Shown here one piece after another: positions 16,214 to 25,252 of a DNA stretch of 55,280 nucleotides. The notes under the pieces are model-generated. The model did not search any database. It was not told where the DNA came from and saw only the letters and a program-made list of their open reading frames with translations. This stretch comes from Candidatus Hydrogenedentota bacterium (lineage in GTDB: Bacteria > Hydrogenedentota > Hydrogenedentia > Hydrogenedentales > SLHB01): NCBI GenBank assembly GCA_035416745.1, contig DAOLNV010000021.1, forward strand, positions 1 to 55,280, in the 5' to 3' direction. Position 1 is the first letter of the stretch, and every line of letters begins with the position of its first letter. The translations under genes and the position numbers were made by a program.

Positions 16214-18280
16214 ATGAGAAACGCCGCAAACATACCGCTCGTTACGACGGTTAAAGAACGGTGCCGCGTCTGCTTCACCTGTGTACGCGAGTGCCCCGCA
16301 AGAGCTATCCGCATCGCCGAGGGGCAAGCCGAGGTCATTTCCGGGCGCTGCATCGGTTGCGGCAACTGCGTGCGGGTCTGCAGCCAAAACGCAAAACGGG
16401 TTCTCGACTCGACGAAAGAAGTCGAGGACCTGCTCGAGGGCGACTCGCCCGTTGCCGCCATCATCGCCCCGAGTTTCCCTGTGGAATTCACCGAATGCAG
16501 TTACGAAATGGTCGTCGGTATGGTGCGGGCATTGGGTTTCGACTACGTTGTGGAGGTTTCGTTCGGAGCCGACCTCGTGGCGGACCGCTACCGCAAGCTG
16601 ATCGACTCGAACGCAAATAAGCGCTTCATCGCCACCACGTGCCCCGCTATCGTGGCGTTTGTGCAACGTTATCAACCGCAGTTGGTGGATTCCCTCGCCC
16701 CCATCGTTTCCCCAATGATCGCCACGGCGCGCATGTTGCATCAACGGCACGGAAACGGGCTCAAAGTCGTATTCATCGGCCCCTGCATCGCCAAGAAAGG
16801 GGAAATTGCCAGCGAGGAATTGCCCGACGATGTGCAGAGCGCCCTGACGTTCACCGAGTTGCGCGCCATGCTCACCCGGCGCAACATCACGCCAGAATCG
16901 GTCGAGCCAAGCGAGTTTGATCTGCCCCATGCGCGGTACGGCGCCCTGTTTCCCATCAGCCGGGGCCTGCTTCAAGCCGCGGGCATCTCCGAAAACCTCG
17001 TGGAAGGCAACGTCGCCGTCGCCGACGGCCGCATAGATTTCCCGGAAGCTATCAGCGAGTTCGCAGCCGGATACTTTGACGTGCGGCTGCTCGAAACGCT
17101 CGCATGCAAGGGATGCATCATGGGGCCCGGCACCACAAGCCAGGAGCCTCAATACGTCCGCCGGTGCCGTGTCAGCCGGCATGTCCAGCGCCGCACGGCG
17201 CGAATCGACGAAGCCCAGTGGTCGGCCGCAATGCGGGAATTCAACACGCTGGATCTCAGCCGTACCTACACACCGGACGATCAACGCATCCCCATACCCT
17301 CGGAATCCGAACTGAGGGAGATCATGAAGAACATGGGGAAGTTCTCGCCCGGCGACGAATTGAATTGCGGCGCGTGCGGGTACGAGACATGCCGCGAACA
17401 TGCCATCGCAATCTACAAGGGCCTGGCCGAAACCGAGATGTGCTTGCCCCACACCATTGACCAGCTCGCGACAACCGTCCACGACCTCAATGTCTCGAAT
17501 GAAAAGCTCGCGGAGGCGCGTTCCGCCCTCATGCAGTCCGAAAAACTGGCCAGCATGGGGCAACTCGCCGCGGGCATCGCCCATGAGCTGAATAACCCTC
17601 TCGGCATCGTCCTCATGTATGCACACATCATGAAGGACGAGTTCGGCAATAACCCTCAAATGACGGAAGATCTCTCCATGATCTCGGAACACGCCGACCG
17701 CTGTAAGAAGATCGTGGCAGGACTGCTGAATTTCGCCCGCCAGAATCAGGTCATCTTCGAATCGGCCGACATCTGCGACGTGATCGAGCGCGTCTTGAGG
17801 GCCAACGGCATTCCCGACAATGTCGAGGTGCGGTTTGAGCGGGAACTCACCGATCCTATGGCCGATATCGACCGCGACCAGATGACTCAGGTGCTCACGA
17901 ATCTGGTCGGCAACGCCGTGGCGGCGATGCCGGACGGCGGAACGCTCGTCATACGCATCACCGGCGACGACACCCGTGTGCACTTCAGTATCATCGACAG
18001 CGGCACGGGAATTCCAAAAGAGAACCTCTCGCGAATCTTCGACCCGTTCTTTACCACTAAACAGTTAGGGGTGGGAACCGGACTGGGTCTCGCCGTTACG
18101 TACGGCATCGTCAAGATGCATCGGGGCGATATCCAGGTCGAGTCGAATTCCGACCCGGCCAAAGGACCCACGGGAACGACTTTTACGGTTTCGCTGCCCA
18201 GACACGCCCAGGGCTTCAGCGTAACGGCAACGGCCGGGGACATGGCTTCCCAAAACAACGAGGAGCTGTTGGGCGCCTGA
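16214..18280 (+). CDS. H2-sensor histidine kinase (HydS-like domain fused to kinase)
   Basis: A 688-aa fusion. Residues 17-56: two [4Fe-4S] sites (C17/20/23/27, C46/49/52/56). Residues about 80-320: hydrogenase-like H-cluster domain with degenerate motifs TTCPAIV (C143), GPCIAKKGE (C191) and ETLACKGC (C298, C301; Cx2C instead of Cx3C), as in sensory HydS-type proteins. Residues 385-410: Fe-S domain NCGACGYETC...C. Then a linker and a full histidine kinase: H-box MGQLAAGIAHELNNP (H457), N-box NLVGNAVAAM, DSGTGIP, FDPFFTTK, GTGLGLAVT. No membrane segments, so it is cytoplasmic. It starts 8 bp after hydA. Inference: it binds H2 at the H-cluster and signals to the receivers downstream. Confidence 0.9.
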   Translation: MRNAANIPLVTTVKERCRVCFTCVRECPARAIRIAEGQAEVISGRCIGCGNCVRVCSQNAKRVLDSTKEVEDLLEGDSPVAAIIAPSFPVEFTECSYEMVVGMVRALGFDYVVEVSFGADLVADRYRKLIDSNANKRFIATTCPAIVAFVQRYQPQLVDSLAPIVSPMIATARMLHQRHGNGLKVVFIGPCIAKKGEIASEELPDDVQSALTFTELRAMLTRRNITPESVEPSEFDLPHARYGALFPISRGLLQAAGISENLVEGNVAVADGRIDFPEAISEFAAGYFDVRLLETLACKGCIMGPGTTSQEPQYVRRCRVSRHVQRRTARIDEAQWSAAMREFNTLDLSRTYTPDDQRIPIPSESELREIMKNMGKFSPGDELNCGACGYETCREHAIAIYKGLAETEMCLPHTIDQLATTVHDLNVSNEKLAEARSALMQSEKLASMGQLAAGIAHELNNPLGIVLMYAHIMKDEFGNNPQMTEDLSMISEHADRCKKIVAGLLNFARQNQVIFESADICDVIERVLRANGIPDNVEVRFERELTDPMADIDRDQMTQVLTNLVGNAVAAMPDGGTLVIRITGDDTRVHFSIIDSGTGIPKENLSRIFDPFFTTKQLGVGTGLGLAVTYGIVKMHRGDIQVESNSDPAKGPTGTTFTVSLPRHAQGFSVTATAGDMASQNNEELLGA

Positions 18281-18417
18281 ACCGCCGCCGTGTCGAGCCC
18301 CGCAACGTTATTTTAAGGCCCAAGATATTGTATGCTAGTACCTATGTGGCTACGGACCCGGCACACGCGAACTCAACCAGCGCCGGCAGCGGCGCTTCAC
18401 ATAGACGGGATAACGTG

Positions 18418-18810
18418 ATGAACGACGAAAAAAAGACCATCTTGGTAGTGGACGACGATGAGGACTTTCTGTTCCAGCAGAAAGTCCAGCTGGAAGCCGC
18501 GGGATACGCCGTGATCACAGCGGGCGGCTCGAAAGAAGCCCGCAAGCTCCTTCGAACCAACAAACCCGATATGGCCGTGATCGACCTCATGATGGAGGAA
18601 ATGGACGCGGGGTTTACCCTGTGCCGGGAAATCAAGAACGTCTATCCGGGTTGCCCTGTGGTCATCTGCACAGGCGTCACCAGTGAAACCGGCATGGAGT
18701 TCGATGCCGCCACGGACGAAGAGCGGGCATGGATCAAGGCCGACGCGCTCCTCGACAAGCCCGTCCGCTTCGAGCAGCTCCAGCGCGAAATCAAACGACT
18801 GGTCCGTTAA
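18418..18810 (+). CDS. Stand-alone response-regulator receiver
   Basis: A 130-aa receiver domain with no output domain. Seen: acidic pocket DDDED at 12-16, phospho-acceptor D56 in MAVIDLMMEEM, switch Thr in ICTGVTS and conserved Lys in LLDKPVRF. It probably accepts phosphate from the H2-sensor kinase just upstream and may pass it on to the hybrid protein downstream, as in a phosphorelay. Start ATG 18418 chosen because the domain begins there; the ribosome-binding site is weak. The 137-bp gap before it holds a weak promoter-like pair (TTATTT-N17-TATGCT near 18308-18336). The MEEMDAGFTL loop after the acceptor is a little unusual. Confidence 0.85.
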   Translation: MNDEKKTILVVDDDEDFLFQQKVQLEAAGYAVITAGGSKEARKLLRTNKPDMAVIDLMMEEMDAGFTLCREIKNVYPGCPVVICTGVTSETGMEFDAATDEERAWIKADALLDKPVRFEQLQREIKRLVR

Positions 18811-18927
18811 CGGGCGCACACGAAATCGAGAAAACGCGTGCCCGAAACCAATGTAAAGGCGTTTACAGCCGCGATTGACCTGTGCGTTCCTCACATACAA
18901 GCGAAAACACCGGACGAAGGGGGCAAA

Positions 18928-20112
18928 ATGGAGACACTGAAACTCCTCGTTTGCGACGATGAAATGGGAATGCGTATGGGAGTCGCCCGTGCGTTGCGCG
19001 ATTTTAGCGTCGACATACCTGACGTCGATGAATCCGTCCGGTTCGAGGTGGACCAAGCAGAGTCCGGCGAGGAAGCGCTGCAGAAGATCAACACGGCCCC
19101 TCCCCAGATTCTCCTGCTGGACCTCAAGCTTCCGGGCATCAGCGGGCTGGATGTCCTTCAAGAGCTTCACAAGAAAGATATCGAGACCCTCACCGTCATG
19201 ATCACGGCCTATGCCTCGATCGAAACGGCCGTTCGGGCAACTAAACAAGGGGCTTACGATTTTCTCGCGAAACCGTTCACCCCGACGGAACTGAAAAATA
19301 CCGTCACAAAAGCATCGAAGCAACTCATGGTGGCGCGGCACGCCCGAAAACTGGCCCAGGAAAAGCGCCAGGTGCGTTTCCAGTTTATCTCCGTCCTGGC
19401 ACACGAACTCAAGGCCCCCATCAATGCGGTCGAAGGCTACTTGAACGTCCTGCACGACGGAACTGTGAATGACAGGCCCGAAGTCGTCGCACAGATTGTC
19501 TATCGCTGCCTGGACCGGATCCACGGCATGCGCAAAATGATTGGCGACCTCCTCGATCTCACGCGCATCGAATCGGGCCAGAAAAAGCGTGACATCGAGC
19601 GCGTAGACGTGCGCCGCCTCGCCTTGAGGGCCATCGAAACCATGACCCCCGACGCCAAGGCCCGCAGCATTGAGATGCAACTGCATGCCGACGGCGATTT
19701 CCCCCTGTGGGCCGACAACGCCGAAATCGAGATCATTCTCAACAACCTGGTCTCTAATGCCGTCAAGTACAACAAAGACAACGGCCGCGTCGACGTCTAT
19801 TTCACTCGAGATGACGGCGGCATCACCATTGCCGTCAAAGACACCGGCATCGGGATATCCAAAGAAGAAGCCGCCAAGCTGTTCAAGGATTTCGTCCGTA
19901 TCAAGAATGCCGGCACCTCGGGCATCCTGGGCAGCGGCCTGGGGCTATCGATCGTCAAGAAACTCGTGCTCCTGTACGAAGGAAATGTGAAGGTCGAGAG
20001 CGAACCCGGCGAAGGGTCGCGGTTCACGGTCGTCCTGAAAGACGCCCACCCGGCCGGCCAGACCGCCAAACAGACTGCCCCCGAAACACAACCCGCGCAG
20101 CAGCGGCAATGA
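18928..20112 (+). CDS. Receiver-histidine kinase hybrid
   Basis: A 394-aa cytoplasmic protein with an N-terminal receiver (CDDEMG, acceptor D65 in LLLDLKLPG, ITAYAS, AKPFTP) followed by a short coiled linker and a HisKA/HATPase kinase (H159 in ISVLAHELKAPINAVEGY; NNLVSNAVKYN; DTGIGI; GSGLGLSIVKKL). Phosphorylation of the receiver presumably gates the kinase; the final output protein is not in the window. ATG 18928 is chosen because AAGGGGG lies 4 nt upstream and the receiver begins there; a GTG at 18838 in the same frame would add 30 residues but has no good ribosome-binding site. The tail is a low-complexity Gln/Thr/Pro stretch. It follows the lone receiver on the same strand. Confidence 0.88.
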   Translation: METLKLLVCDDEMGMRMGVARALRDFSVDIPDVDESVRFEVDQAESGEEALQKINTAPPQILLLDLKLPGISGLDVLQELHKKDIETLTVMITAYASIETAVRATKQGAYDFLAKPFTPTELKNTVTKASKQLMVARHARKLAQEKRQVRFQFISVLAHELKAPINAVEGYLNVLHDGTVNDRPEVVAQIVYRCLDRIHGMRKMIGDLLDLTRIESGQKKRDIERVDVRRLALRAIETMTPDAKARSIEMQLHADGDFPLWADNAEIEIILNNLVSNAVKYNKDNGRVDVYFTRDDGGITIAVKDTGIGISKEEAAKLFKDFVRIKNAGTSGILGSGLGLSIVKKLVLLYEGNVKVESEPGEGSRFTVVLKDAHPAGQTAKQTAPETQPAQQRQ

Positions 20113-20137
20113 CCGCACAATTGCCCGCGCGCTCGTG

Positions 20138-22609
20138 TCACTCGCCGGCATTGACCGTCTGCAGGACAAAGCGGTGCGACCCGGCAACTCTGTACTGGGG
20201 CTTCGTGCGGCGCTTCTGGAAATAGCCGTTAGGGTCCTCCGCTTCTGAAACTTCCTCGGGGTAAGTGGCAGCAATGCCTACCACGACCTCGTGCTCGCCC
20301 ACGTCTTGCGGCCCCGGGATGCCCTGCAGGACACCGCTGGTTTCCCCGCACCGAAGCCACGGCGGACCGTTCTCAAGCACAAACGAGTACGTCTCGGCTT
20401 CGCGAAACGCCATGCGCGGGCTGGTATAGCGTGACTGCAAATCCCCCAAACTCTTGAGTGTCTTGATCTCGCACCGGTACGCAGATCCCGCCGTCGCCTT
20501 GGTCACGGGCCTCGTGTAGACAAACGGCCTGGGCAATTCGACCAGCTCGGAAGCGGCACTCGCCACCCCTTGCGCATCCACCGCCGCCACGCGGTAGTAC
20601 CCGCAGTTCATATTGGCCCCCTCCACGTCCGGAGAGACGACCACCATCGCGGTATCGGGCGTGACGCCCGCAAGATTGCCCGGGACCGCACCGCGTCCAA
20701 GCACTTCATGCGCATCCTTACACCCCGTGAACCCCCGCTCGTCGCTGCCGTAAACCTCATATTGCACGGGCCGCTCGCCGTTTGGATTGGGTTCCCACAC
20801 AAGCATGATGGTCTGCCCATCGACACGAAAACTCGGATTCCGCGGCGCCATAGGGCCTTTCCACGTGAACCGCCATACCGGGCTCCATGCGCCCCACACC
20901 CCCGCAGCCGACCGGGGCCGCACGCGCCAATAATAGACCTCGCCGGGATTGAACATGCCCGGCTGGCGGACCGTGTATTCGTTGGACGTGACGACCACGT
21001 CGTAGTTCGGACGGTAGGGATACGCGCAATCTTCACGGCGGCTGAGGCGGATCCAATAGGCGTCGCATCCCTCGGCCGCGGGCCATTTGAACGTCACGAA
21101 CGTCTCGGCCGCCTCCGTGCCCGGCAACGGCGCCTCGGGCGCCGCGGGCGGCTCGGGCGGACGCTCACCCTCGCATTCAACCCATTCATGAGTCACCGTG
21201 ACCTCGCGAGGCCCTTCTGTCTCGTCGGTGTACTCGACATGGTTCGGGCCCACATTCAGCCGGGGAAGCGCCAGGGGTGACGCCACGAGATCGGTTTCCA
21301 GCACGATACCGCTGAGCTTCGCTCCCACGGCATTCTCCAACAGAATCTGGACCATGTACTGCCGCCTGGGCGGATTTCCATGGACTCCCAGGGCATCGTC
21401 GAGGGCAATGCTCAGCGGCGTCCGCCCGCCCGGAGCACCCTCCCACACCGCTTGTAACGGCTCATTGTTAGGAGAGATGCTCACGCTGCAACGGCCCTCT
21501 TCGGAAGCGCCCTCGACAAGCGCCCGCAGCAAACCCCCGCAGATTGTGTAACACGTCTCCGTTCTGATGGTTAACGAAGCCGAAGGTCCCACAACGGCCA
21601 GCGCGCCATCCCTGGCCTCGAACCCCTCAAACGCATCGAGAAACCGCGGCGCCGACGCATCGAGCCGCGGCTCATACACCAACTTCGAGTTGCCGAAATA
21701 CCGGAGAGGGTTCTTCGATGACTCGTACGCGCGCTTGCCAATGTTGTCCCAACGAAACACCATACGCTCCCCGGGACGCAGCACGTACTCCATGCGGTGG
21801 CCGCGGCTCCCCATGCCCGTGCGGTCATCGTCCACGCCAAACAGCGCGGCGTTCGTCTGCACCGACTCCCAAGGCGGCAATTCCGGCCCGTAAGCCGACT
21901 CGCGCTTGACGAGGTCGTGGTCGCGGACGCACTCGTCGCCGCTCACAGGCCTGCCGTTCTCGCGATCGAGGAAGAAGCAGTCCTGGTCAATATCCATGAA
22001 CTGGTAAGCGCCCTCGACGAACACCTCGCACTGCATGTGCCCGTGAAGGCTGCGCACAAACGGGTCCGCCCCAACGCGCTCGGCCGTGAAACCGGCATGG
22101 TCGAAAAGCACCGCCCCGCAAGCGCCCGCGTCGTCGCAGAGTCCGGCGCCGTAGATGTTCAAAAGCCGCACCGGATCGTGCAGATCCTCTTTCATGATGG
22201 GTTCGTCGTGGTGCATGTTCTGGCGCATGTTCTCCCAGATCAAATAGACCTTTTCCTGGGGCGTGCGCGCGCCTTCCGTGAACTCGGCCAGCATTTCGTC
22301 GATGGTGGCCCACCGGCGTTTGCCGTTGGCAATTATGCGGGGGTGGCGCACGGTCTCCCCGCCCGTATTGGCGATCGTGAGCGACACATTGTTCTGAAAC
22401 GCGATCGCGCGGCCGGCGTGGCTGCGCGTCATCGTATTGTCCATGTCAAGATACCCGCCAACGTCCACAACATAGACCGCATGAGGCGCCGTTATGCACT
22501 CCGTGTGCGTTCGCGGAGGTGATGACACGAACGGCGAGGCATCCTCACCGGCAAATGCCCCAAGTACGACCATGACAAACACCGTCAACGTACAGTGAAC
22601 CTGATTCAT
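20138..22609 (-). CDS. Secreted transglutaminase-like protein with Fn3-like region
   Basis: Exported 823-aa protein. It has a signal peptide (VHCTLTVFVMVVLGAFAG). A transglutaminase-like core lies at residues about 100-230: Cys in YGAGLCDDAGACGA, His in SLHGHMQCEVFVEG and Asp in MDIDQDCFF form the expected Cys-His-Asp order. The central part (about 280-530) is beta-rich and of unknown fold; the C-terminal third has fibronectin-III-like phrases (TFKWPAAEGCDAYWIRLSR, YYWRVRPRSAAGVWGAWSP, YRVAAVDAQGVAS). Probably a cell-surface or extracellular peptidase/transamidase-type enzyme; the reaction is unknown. Start ATG 22609 marks the signal peptide; GAGA lies just upstream. It is convergent with the hydrogenase operon (25-bp gap) and divergent from the GH130 gene. 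Confidence 0.75.
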   Translation of the reverse strand: MNQVHCTLTVFVMVVLGAFAGEDASPFVSSPPRTHTECITAPHAVYVVDVGGYLDMDNTMTRSHAGRAIAFQNNVSLTIANTGGETVRHPRIIANGKRRWATIDEMLAEFTEGARTPQEKVYLIWENMRQNMHHDEPIMKEDLHDPVRLLNIYGAGLCDDAGACGAVLFDHAGFTAERVGADPFVRSLHGHMQCEVFVEGAYQFMDIDQDCFFLDRENGRPVSGDECVRDHDLVKRESAYGPELPPWESVQTNAALFGVDDDRTGMGSRGHRMEYVLRPGERMVFRWDNIGKRAYESSKNPLRYFGNSKLVYEPRLDASAPRFLDAFEGFEARDGALAVVGPSASLTIRTETCYTICGGLLRALVEGASEEGRCSVSISPNNEPLQAVWEGAPGGRTPLSIALDDALGVHGNPPRRQYMVQILLENAVGAKLSGIVLETDLVASPLALPRLNVGPNHVEYTDETEGPREVTVTHEWVECEGERPPEPPAAPEAPLPGTEAAETFVTFKWPAAEGCDAYWIRLSRREDCAYPYRPNYDVVVTSNEYTVRQPGMFNPGEVYYWRVRPRSAAGVWGAWSPVWRFTWKGPMAPRNPSFRVDGQTIMLVWEPNPNGERPVQYEVYGSDERGFTGCKDAHEVLGRGAVPGNLAGVTPDTAMVVVSPDVEGANMNCGYYRVAAVDAQGVASAASELVELPRPFVYTRPVTKATAGSAYRCEIKTLKSLGDLQSRYTSPRMAFREAETYSFVLENGPPWLRCGETSGVLQGIPGPQDVGEHEVVVGIAATYPEEVSEAEDPNGYFQKRRTKPQYRVAGSHRFVLQTVNAGE

Positions 22610-22808
22610 CGTCTCTTTCCCATTCAGGATTCGGTGGTACACGCATATCCCCTCGCCCCGCCCCATCGCACGCCCCCGGAAAACCGCTTGCGGGCAGCGC
22701 ACATTATAGAGTAGTCTCTCGTTAAATCCAGGGGGATCCCGCCAGTTGTTCGACGAACCCGGTGCGATTCCGGGAGGGGCCGCTCATCACAGTTTCAAGG
22801 AGTCACCA

Positions 22809-23759
22809 ATGGCCAACGAAACGGTCTTTCGCCGTTATGAACACAACCCTGTCGTCACACCCGCTGCCGTGCCAAGCGCCAACTCGATCTTCAACAGCGC
22901 GGTTGTTCCTTTCGGCAGCGGTTTCGCGGGGGTATTCCGCGTCGACTCAATACGTATGGAGGCGGGCCTGCACACCGGCTTCAGTAACGACGGCCTGAAG
23001 TGGCAGCTCGAAGAGCACCCAATCCTGTTCGAGTGCCCGGACCCCGAAGGGCCCGAGCCGAATGCTGACGGCCGTTTCCAGTACGACCCGCGCATCACGC
23101 CGATAGATGGCGCCTACTACGTGACATGGTGCCACTACCCCGATGGACCCCAGGGCGGGCACGCCCCGGCCATCGGCCTCGCCCAGACCCGTGATTTTCG
23201 CAGGTTCCAACTCATCGATGCGAACATCGCCTACCTCAACCGCAACGGCGTGCTTTTTCCCCGCAAGATCAACGGCGCCTATTCCATGCTGCACCGTCCG
23301 AGCGACCTCGGCCATACCCCCTTCGGCGACATCTACTACGCCACAAGCCCGGACCTCGTCCACTGGGGTCGCCACCGGTTCGTGTTTGGCCCTCGCGGAG
23401 GGTGGCAGAGCACAAAGGTAGGCGCAGGACCCGCACCCATTGAAACAGACGAGGGGTGGCTCCTCATCTACCACGGCGTTCGAACAAGCTGCTCGGGCTA
23501 CGTCTACAGCGTCGGCGCGGCGATCCTCGACCTCGAGAAACCCTGGCATGTCCGGTACCGCACACGGTCCTATCTCCTCGCCCCCACAGAACCCTATGAG
23601 CGCGTAGGCGACGTGCCGAGCGTGGTCTTCCCCTGCGCCGCCATCATCGACGAGAACAAGCGCGTGACCCTCTACTACGGCGCCGCGGATACCGTCCTGG
23701 CCGTCGCCTATGCAAATCTGGACGATATCATCGCCTTCACCAAGGAAAACAGCTTTTAA
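22809..23759 (+). CDS. GH130 family glycoside phosphorylase/hydrolase
   Basis: Cytoplasmic 316-aa five-bladed propeller of glycoside hydrolase family 130, whose members phosphorolyse or hydrolyse beta-mannosides. Seen: opening RYEHNPVVTPAAVPSANSIFNSAVV, the family motif YDPRITPIDGAYYVTWCHY (the Asp being the general-acid position region), GLAQTRDFRRF, SPDLVHWG, GAGPAPIETDEGWLLIYHGV and YYGAADTVLAVA. No signal peptide. Length is normal. ATG 22809 has AAGGAG 6 nt upstream; an earlier in-frame start adds nothing recognisable. Whether it is a phosphorylase or a hydrolase cannot be decided by eye. It would process mannose-containing oligosaccharides imported after extracellular attack. Confidence 0.9.
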   Translation: MANETVFRRYEHNPVVTPAAVPSANSIFNSAVVPFGSGFAGVFRVDSIRMEAGLHTGFSNDGLKWQLEEHPILFECPDPEGPEPNADGRFQYDPRITPIDGAYYVTWCHYPDGPQGGHAPAIGLAQTRDFRRFQLIDANIAYLNRNGVLFPRKINGAYSMLHRPSDLGHTPFGDIYYATSPDLVHWGRHRFVFGPRGGWQSTKVGAGPAPIETDEGWLLIYHGVRTSCSGYVYSVGAAILDLEKPWHVRYRTRSYLLAPTEPYERVGDVPSVVFPCAAIIDENKRVTLYYGAADTVLAVAYANLDDIIAFTKENSF

Positions 23760-23928
23760 CGTTTCGGGTCCGCGCACGATGCCAGCACCACAAGGTCCTG
23801 ACATGCCCTTGGCGCTGGTCCGGCTTTCCGCCATGCCCATAGCCTTCCTCAGACCTCGCGAATCTGGCGCCTCAGCGAAATTGCCCAAAGATTGAATATA
23901 TCCAGGGTTCTGCGGTAACAAGGTGTAG

Positions 23929-24645
23929 ATGAAGGGAGGCGTTGTGGGCAATTTACACACATTCGGGTATGGGTCTGCGTTCCCGCTGTTGGTTTTCGCC
24001 CTCATAGCCGGACTCCTCATCGTGGGGGCGATATTCGGCCATCTGCAGGAAAAGAAGCGGCGGGAGCAGTTTCTGGCCGTCGCGCGCCGGCTGGGTCTGG
24101 GCTTTTGCGAGCACGACCGTACGATGGGCGACCGTTATCATTTCCTCGACCCCTTGCAACAAGGCAAAAACCGGTACGCTTTCAACATCCTCCATGGCCA
24201 GTATGGCGGCTATCCCGTGCAAGCGTTCGACTACCATTACGAAACCGAATCGCGCAATTCCAAGGGCAACCGCCAGACAGACCACCACTACTTCAGCTAC
24301 TTCATCCTGGAACAGGAACTCTCTTTCCCGGAGTTGCGCATCTATCCCGAAACACTCTTCTCAAAGCTGGGGCAGATGCTCGGGTTTGACGACATCGATT
24401 TCGAATCCGCGGAGTTCTCGCGCGCGTTCACCGTGCGGTCGCGCGACAAACGCTTCGCGTACGACATCTGCAACGCCAAGATGATGGAATACCTGCTCCA
24501 ACACCGCAATCTGTCCATCGAGATCGAAAACCGCTGCGTCGCACTCAGTTTCAGCGGCCGTCTGCAACCCAACGAAATCCAGATGAACCTTGATCGGCTC
24601 GTCGAAATCCGTAGTATGTTCCCGGAATACCTCTACAGGTCATGA
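23929..24645 (+). CDS. Single-pass membrane protein of unknown function
   Basis: Not recognised. 238 aa with one N-terminal transmembrane segment (FPLLVFALIAGLLIVGAIFG, residues about 18-37) followed by a basic stretch (EKKRREQF) and a soluble cytoplasmic domain of about 190 residues, rich in aromatic residues, with the phrases YGGYPVQAFDYHYET and LRIYPETLFSKLGQMLGFDDIDFES. ATG 23929 has AAGG upstream; a GTG at 23944 with AAGGGAGG 4 nt upstream is equally likely. It is 13 bp before lemA on the same strand, so the two are probably co-transcribed and may work together at the membrane. Confidence 0.7.
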   Translation: MKGGVVGNLHTFGYGSAFPLLVFALIAGLLIVGAIFGHLQEKKRREQFLAVARRLGLGFCEHDRTMGDRYHFLDPLQQGKNRYAFNILHGQYGGYPVQAFDYHYETESRNSKGNRQTDHHYFSYFILEQELSFPELRIYPETLFSKLGQMLGFDDIDFESAEFSRAFTVRSRDKRFAYDICNAKMMEYLLQHRNLSIEIENRCVALSFSGRLQPNEIQMNLDRLVEIRSMFPEYLYRS

Positions 24646-24658
24646 AAGGATGCTGCCG

Positions 24659-25222
24659 ATGCCCCCTGTCGCCCTGGCTCTTCCCGCAGCCGTCATCATC
24701 TTCATCTTGCTGTGCATCGTGGCGATGTACAACGGCCTCGTGCGTATCCGCAATCACTGCGACGAAGCCTGGGCGGATGTGGAAACCGAGTTGAAACGCC
24801 GCTACGACCTCATTCCCAACGTGGTGAACACCGTGAAGGGCTATGCCGCCCATGAACGCGAGCTTCTCGAGCAGGTCGTGCGTCTGAGAGAGGAATGTGC
24901 CCAAAACTGGGGCTCCCCCAGCCAACAGGCGGATTCCGAACAACGACTGCAATCCGCCCTGCACGGGCTGCTCGCCCGAGTCGAGAACTATCCCGACCTC
25001 AAAGCAAGCGCCAGTTTCCTCGCGTTGCAGGAAGAACTCGCAAACACCGAGAACCGGATTCAGGCCGCGCGCAGGTTCTACAACGGGAATGTCCGCGACA
25101 ACAACAACCGTGTCCACACGCTCCCCTCGGCAATCATCGCGGGCATGTTCGGGTTCACGGAGCGCGAATACTTCAAGCTCGAGGAACCGGCCATGGCAGA
25201 GCCGCCTGCGGTCAGCCTGTGA
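24659..25222 (+). CDS. lemA: LemA family protein
   Basis: Membrane-anchored helical protein of 187 aa. An N-terminal transmembrane helix (ALPAAVIIFILLCIVAMYNGLV) leads into the LemA signature RIRNHCDEAWADVETELKRR followed by YDLIPNVVNTVKGYAAHE; the rest is a long helical bundle (residues 40-165) ending in FGFTEREYFKLEE. The function of the family is poorly known. Start ATG 24659 is preferred to ATG 24650 because AAAGGA then lies 8 nt upstream. It follows the single-pass membrane protein gene directly and converges on the NrdD-like gene with a 30-bp gap. Confidence 0.92.
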   Translation: MPPVALALPAAVIIFILLCIVAMYNGLVRIRNHCDEAWADVETELKRRYDLIPNVVNTVKGYAAHERELLEQVVRLREECAQNWGSPSQQADSEQRLQSALHGLLARVENYPDLKASASFLALQEELANTENRIQAARRFYNGNVRDNNNRVHTLPSAIIAGMFGFTEREYFKLEEPAMAEPPAVSL

Positions 25223-25252
25223 CGCAAACACGCCCCCGCAAAGCCGCCAAGC

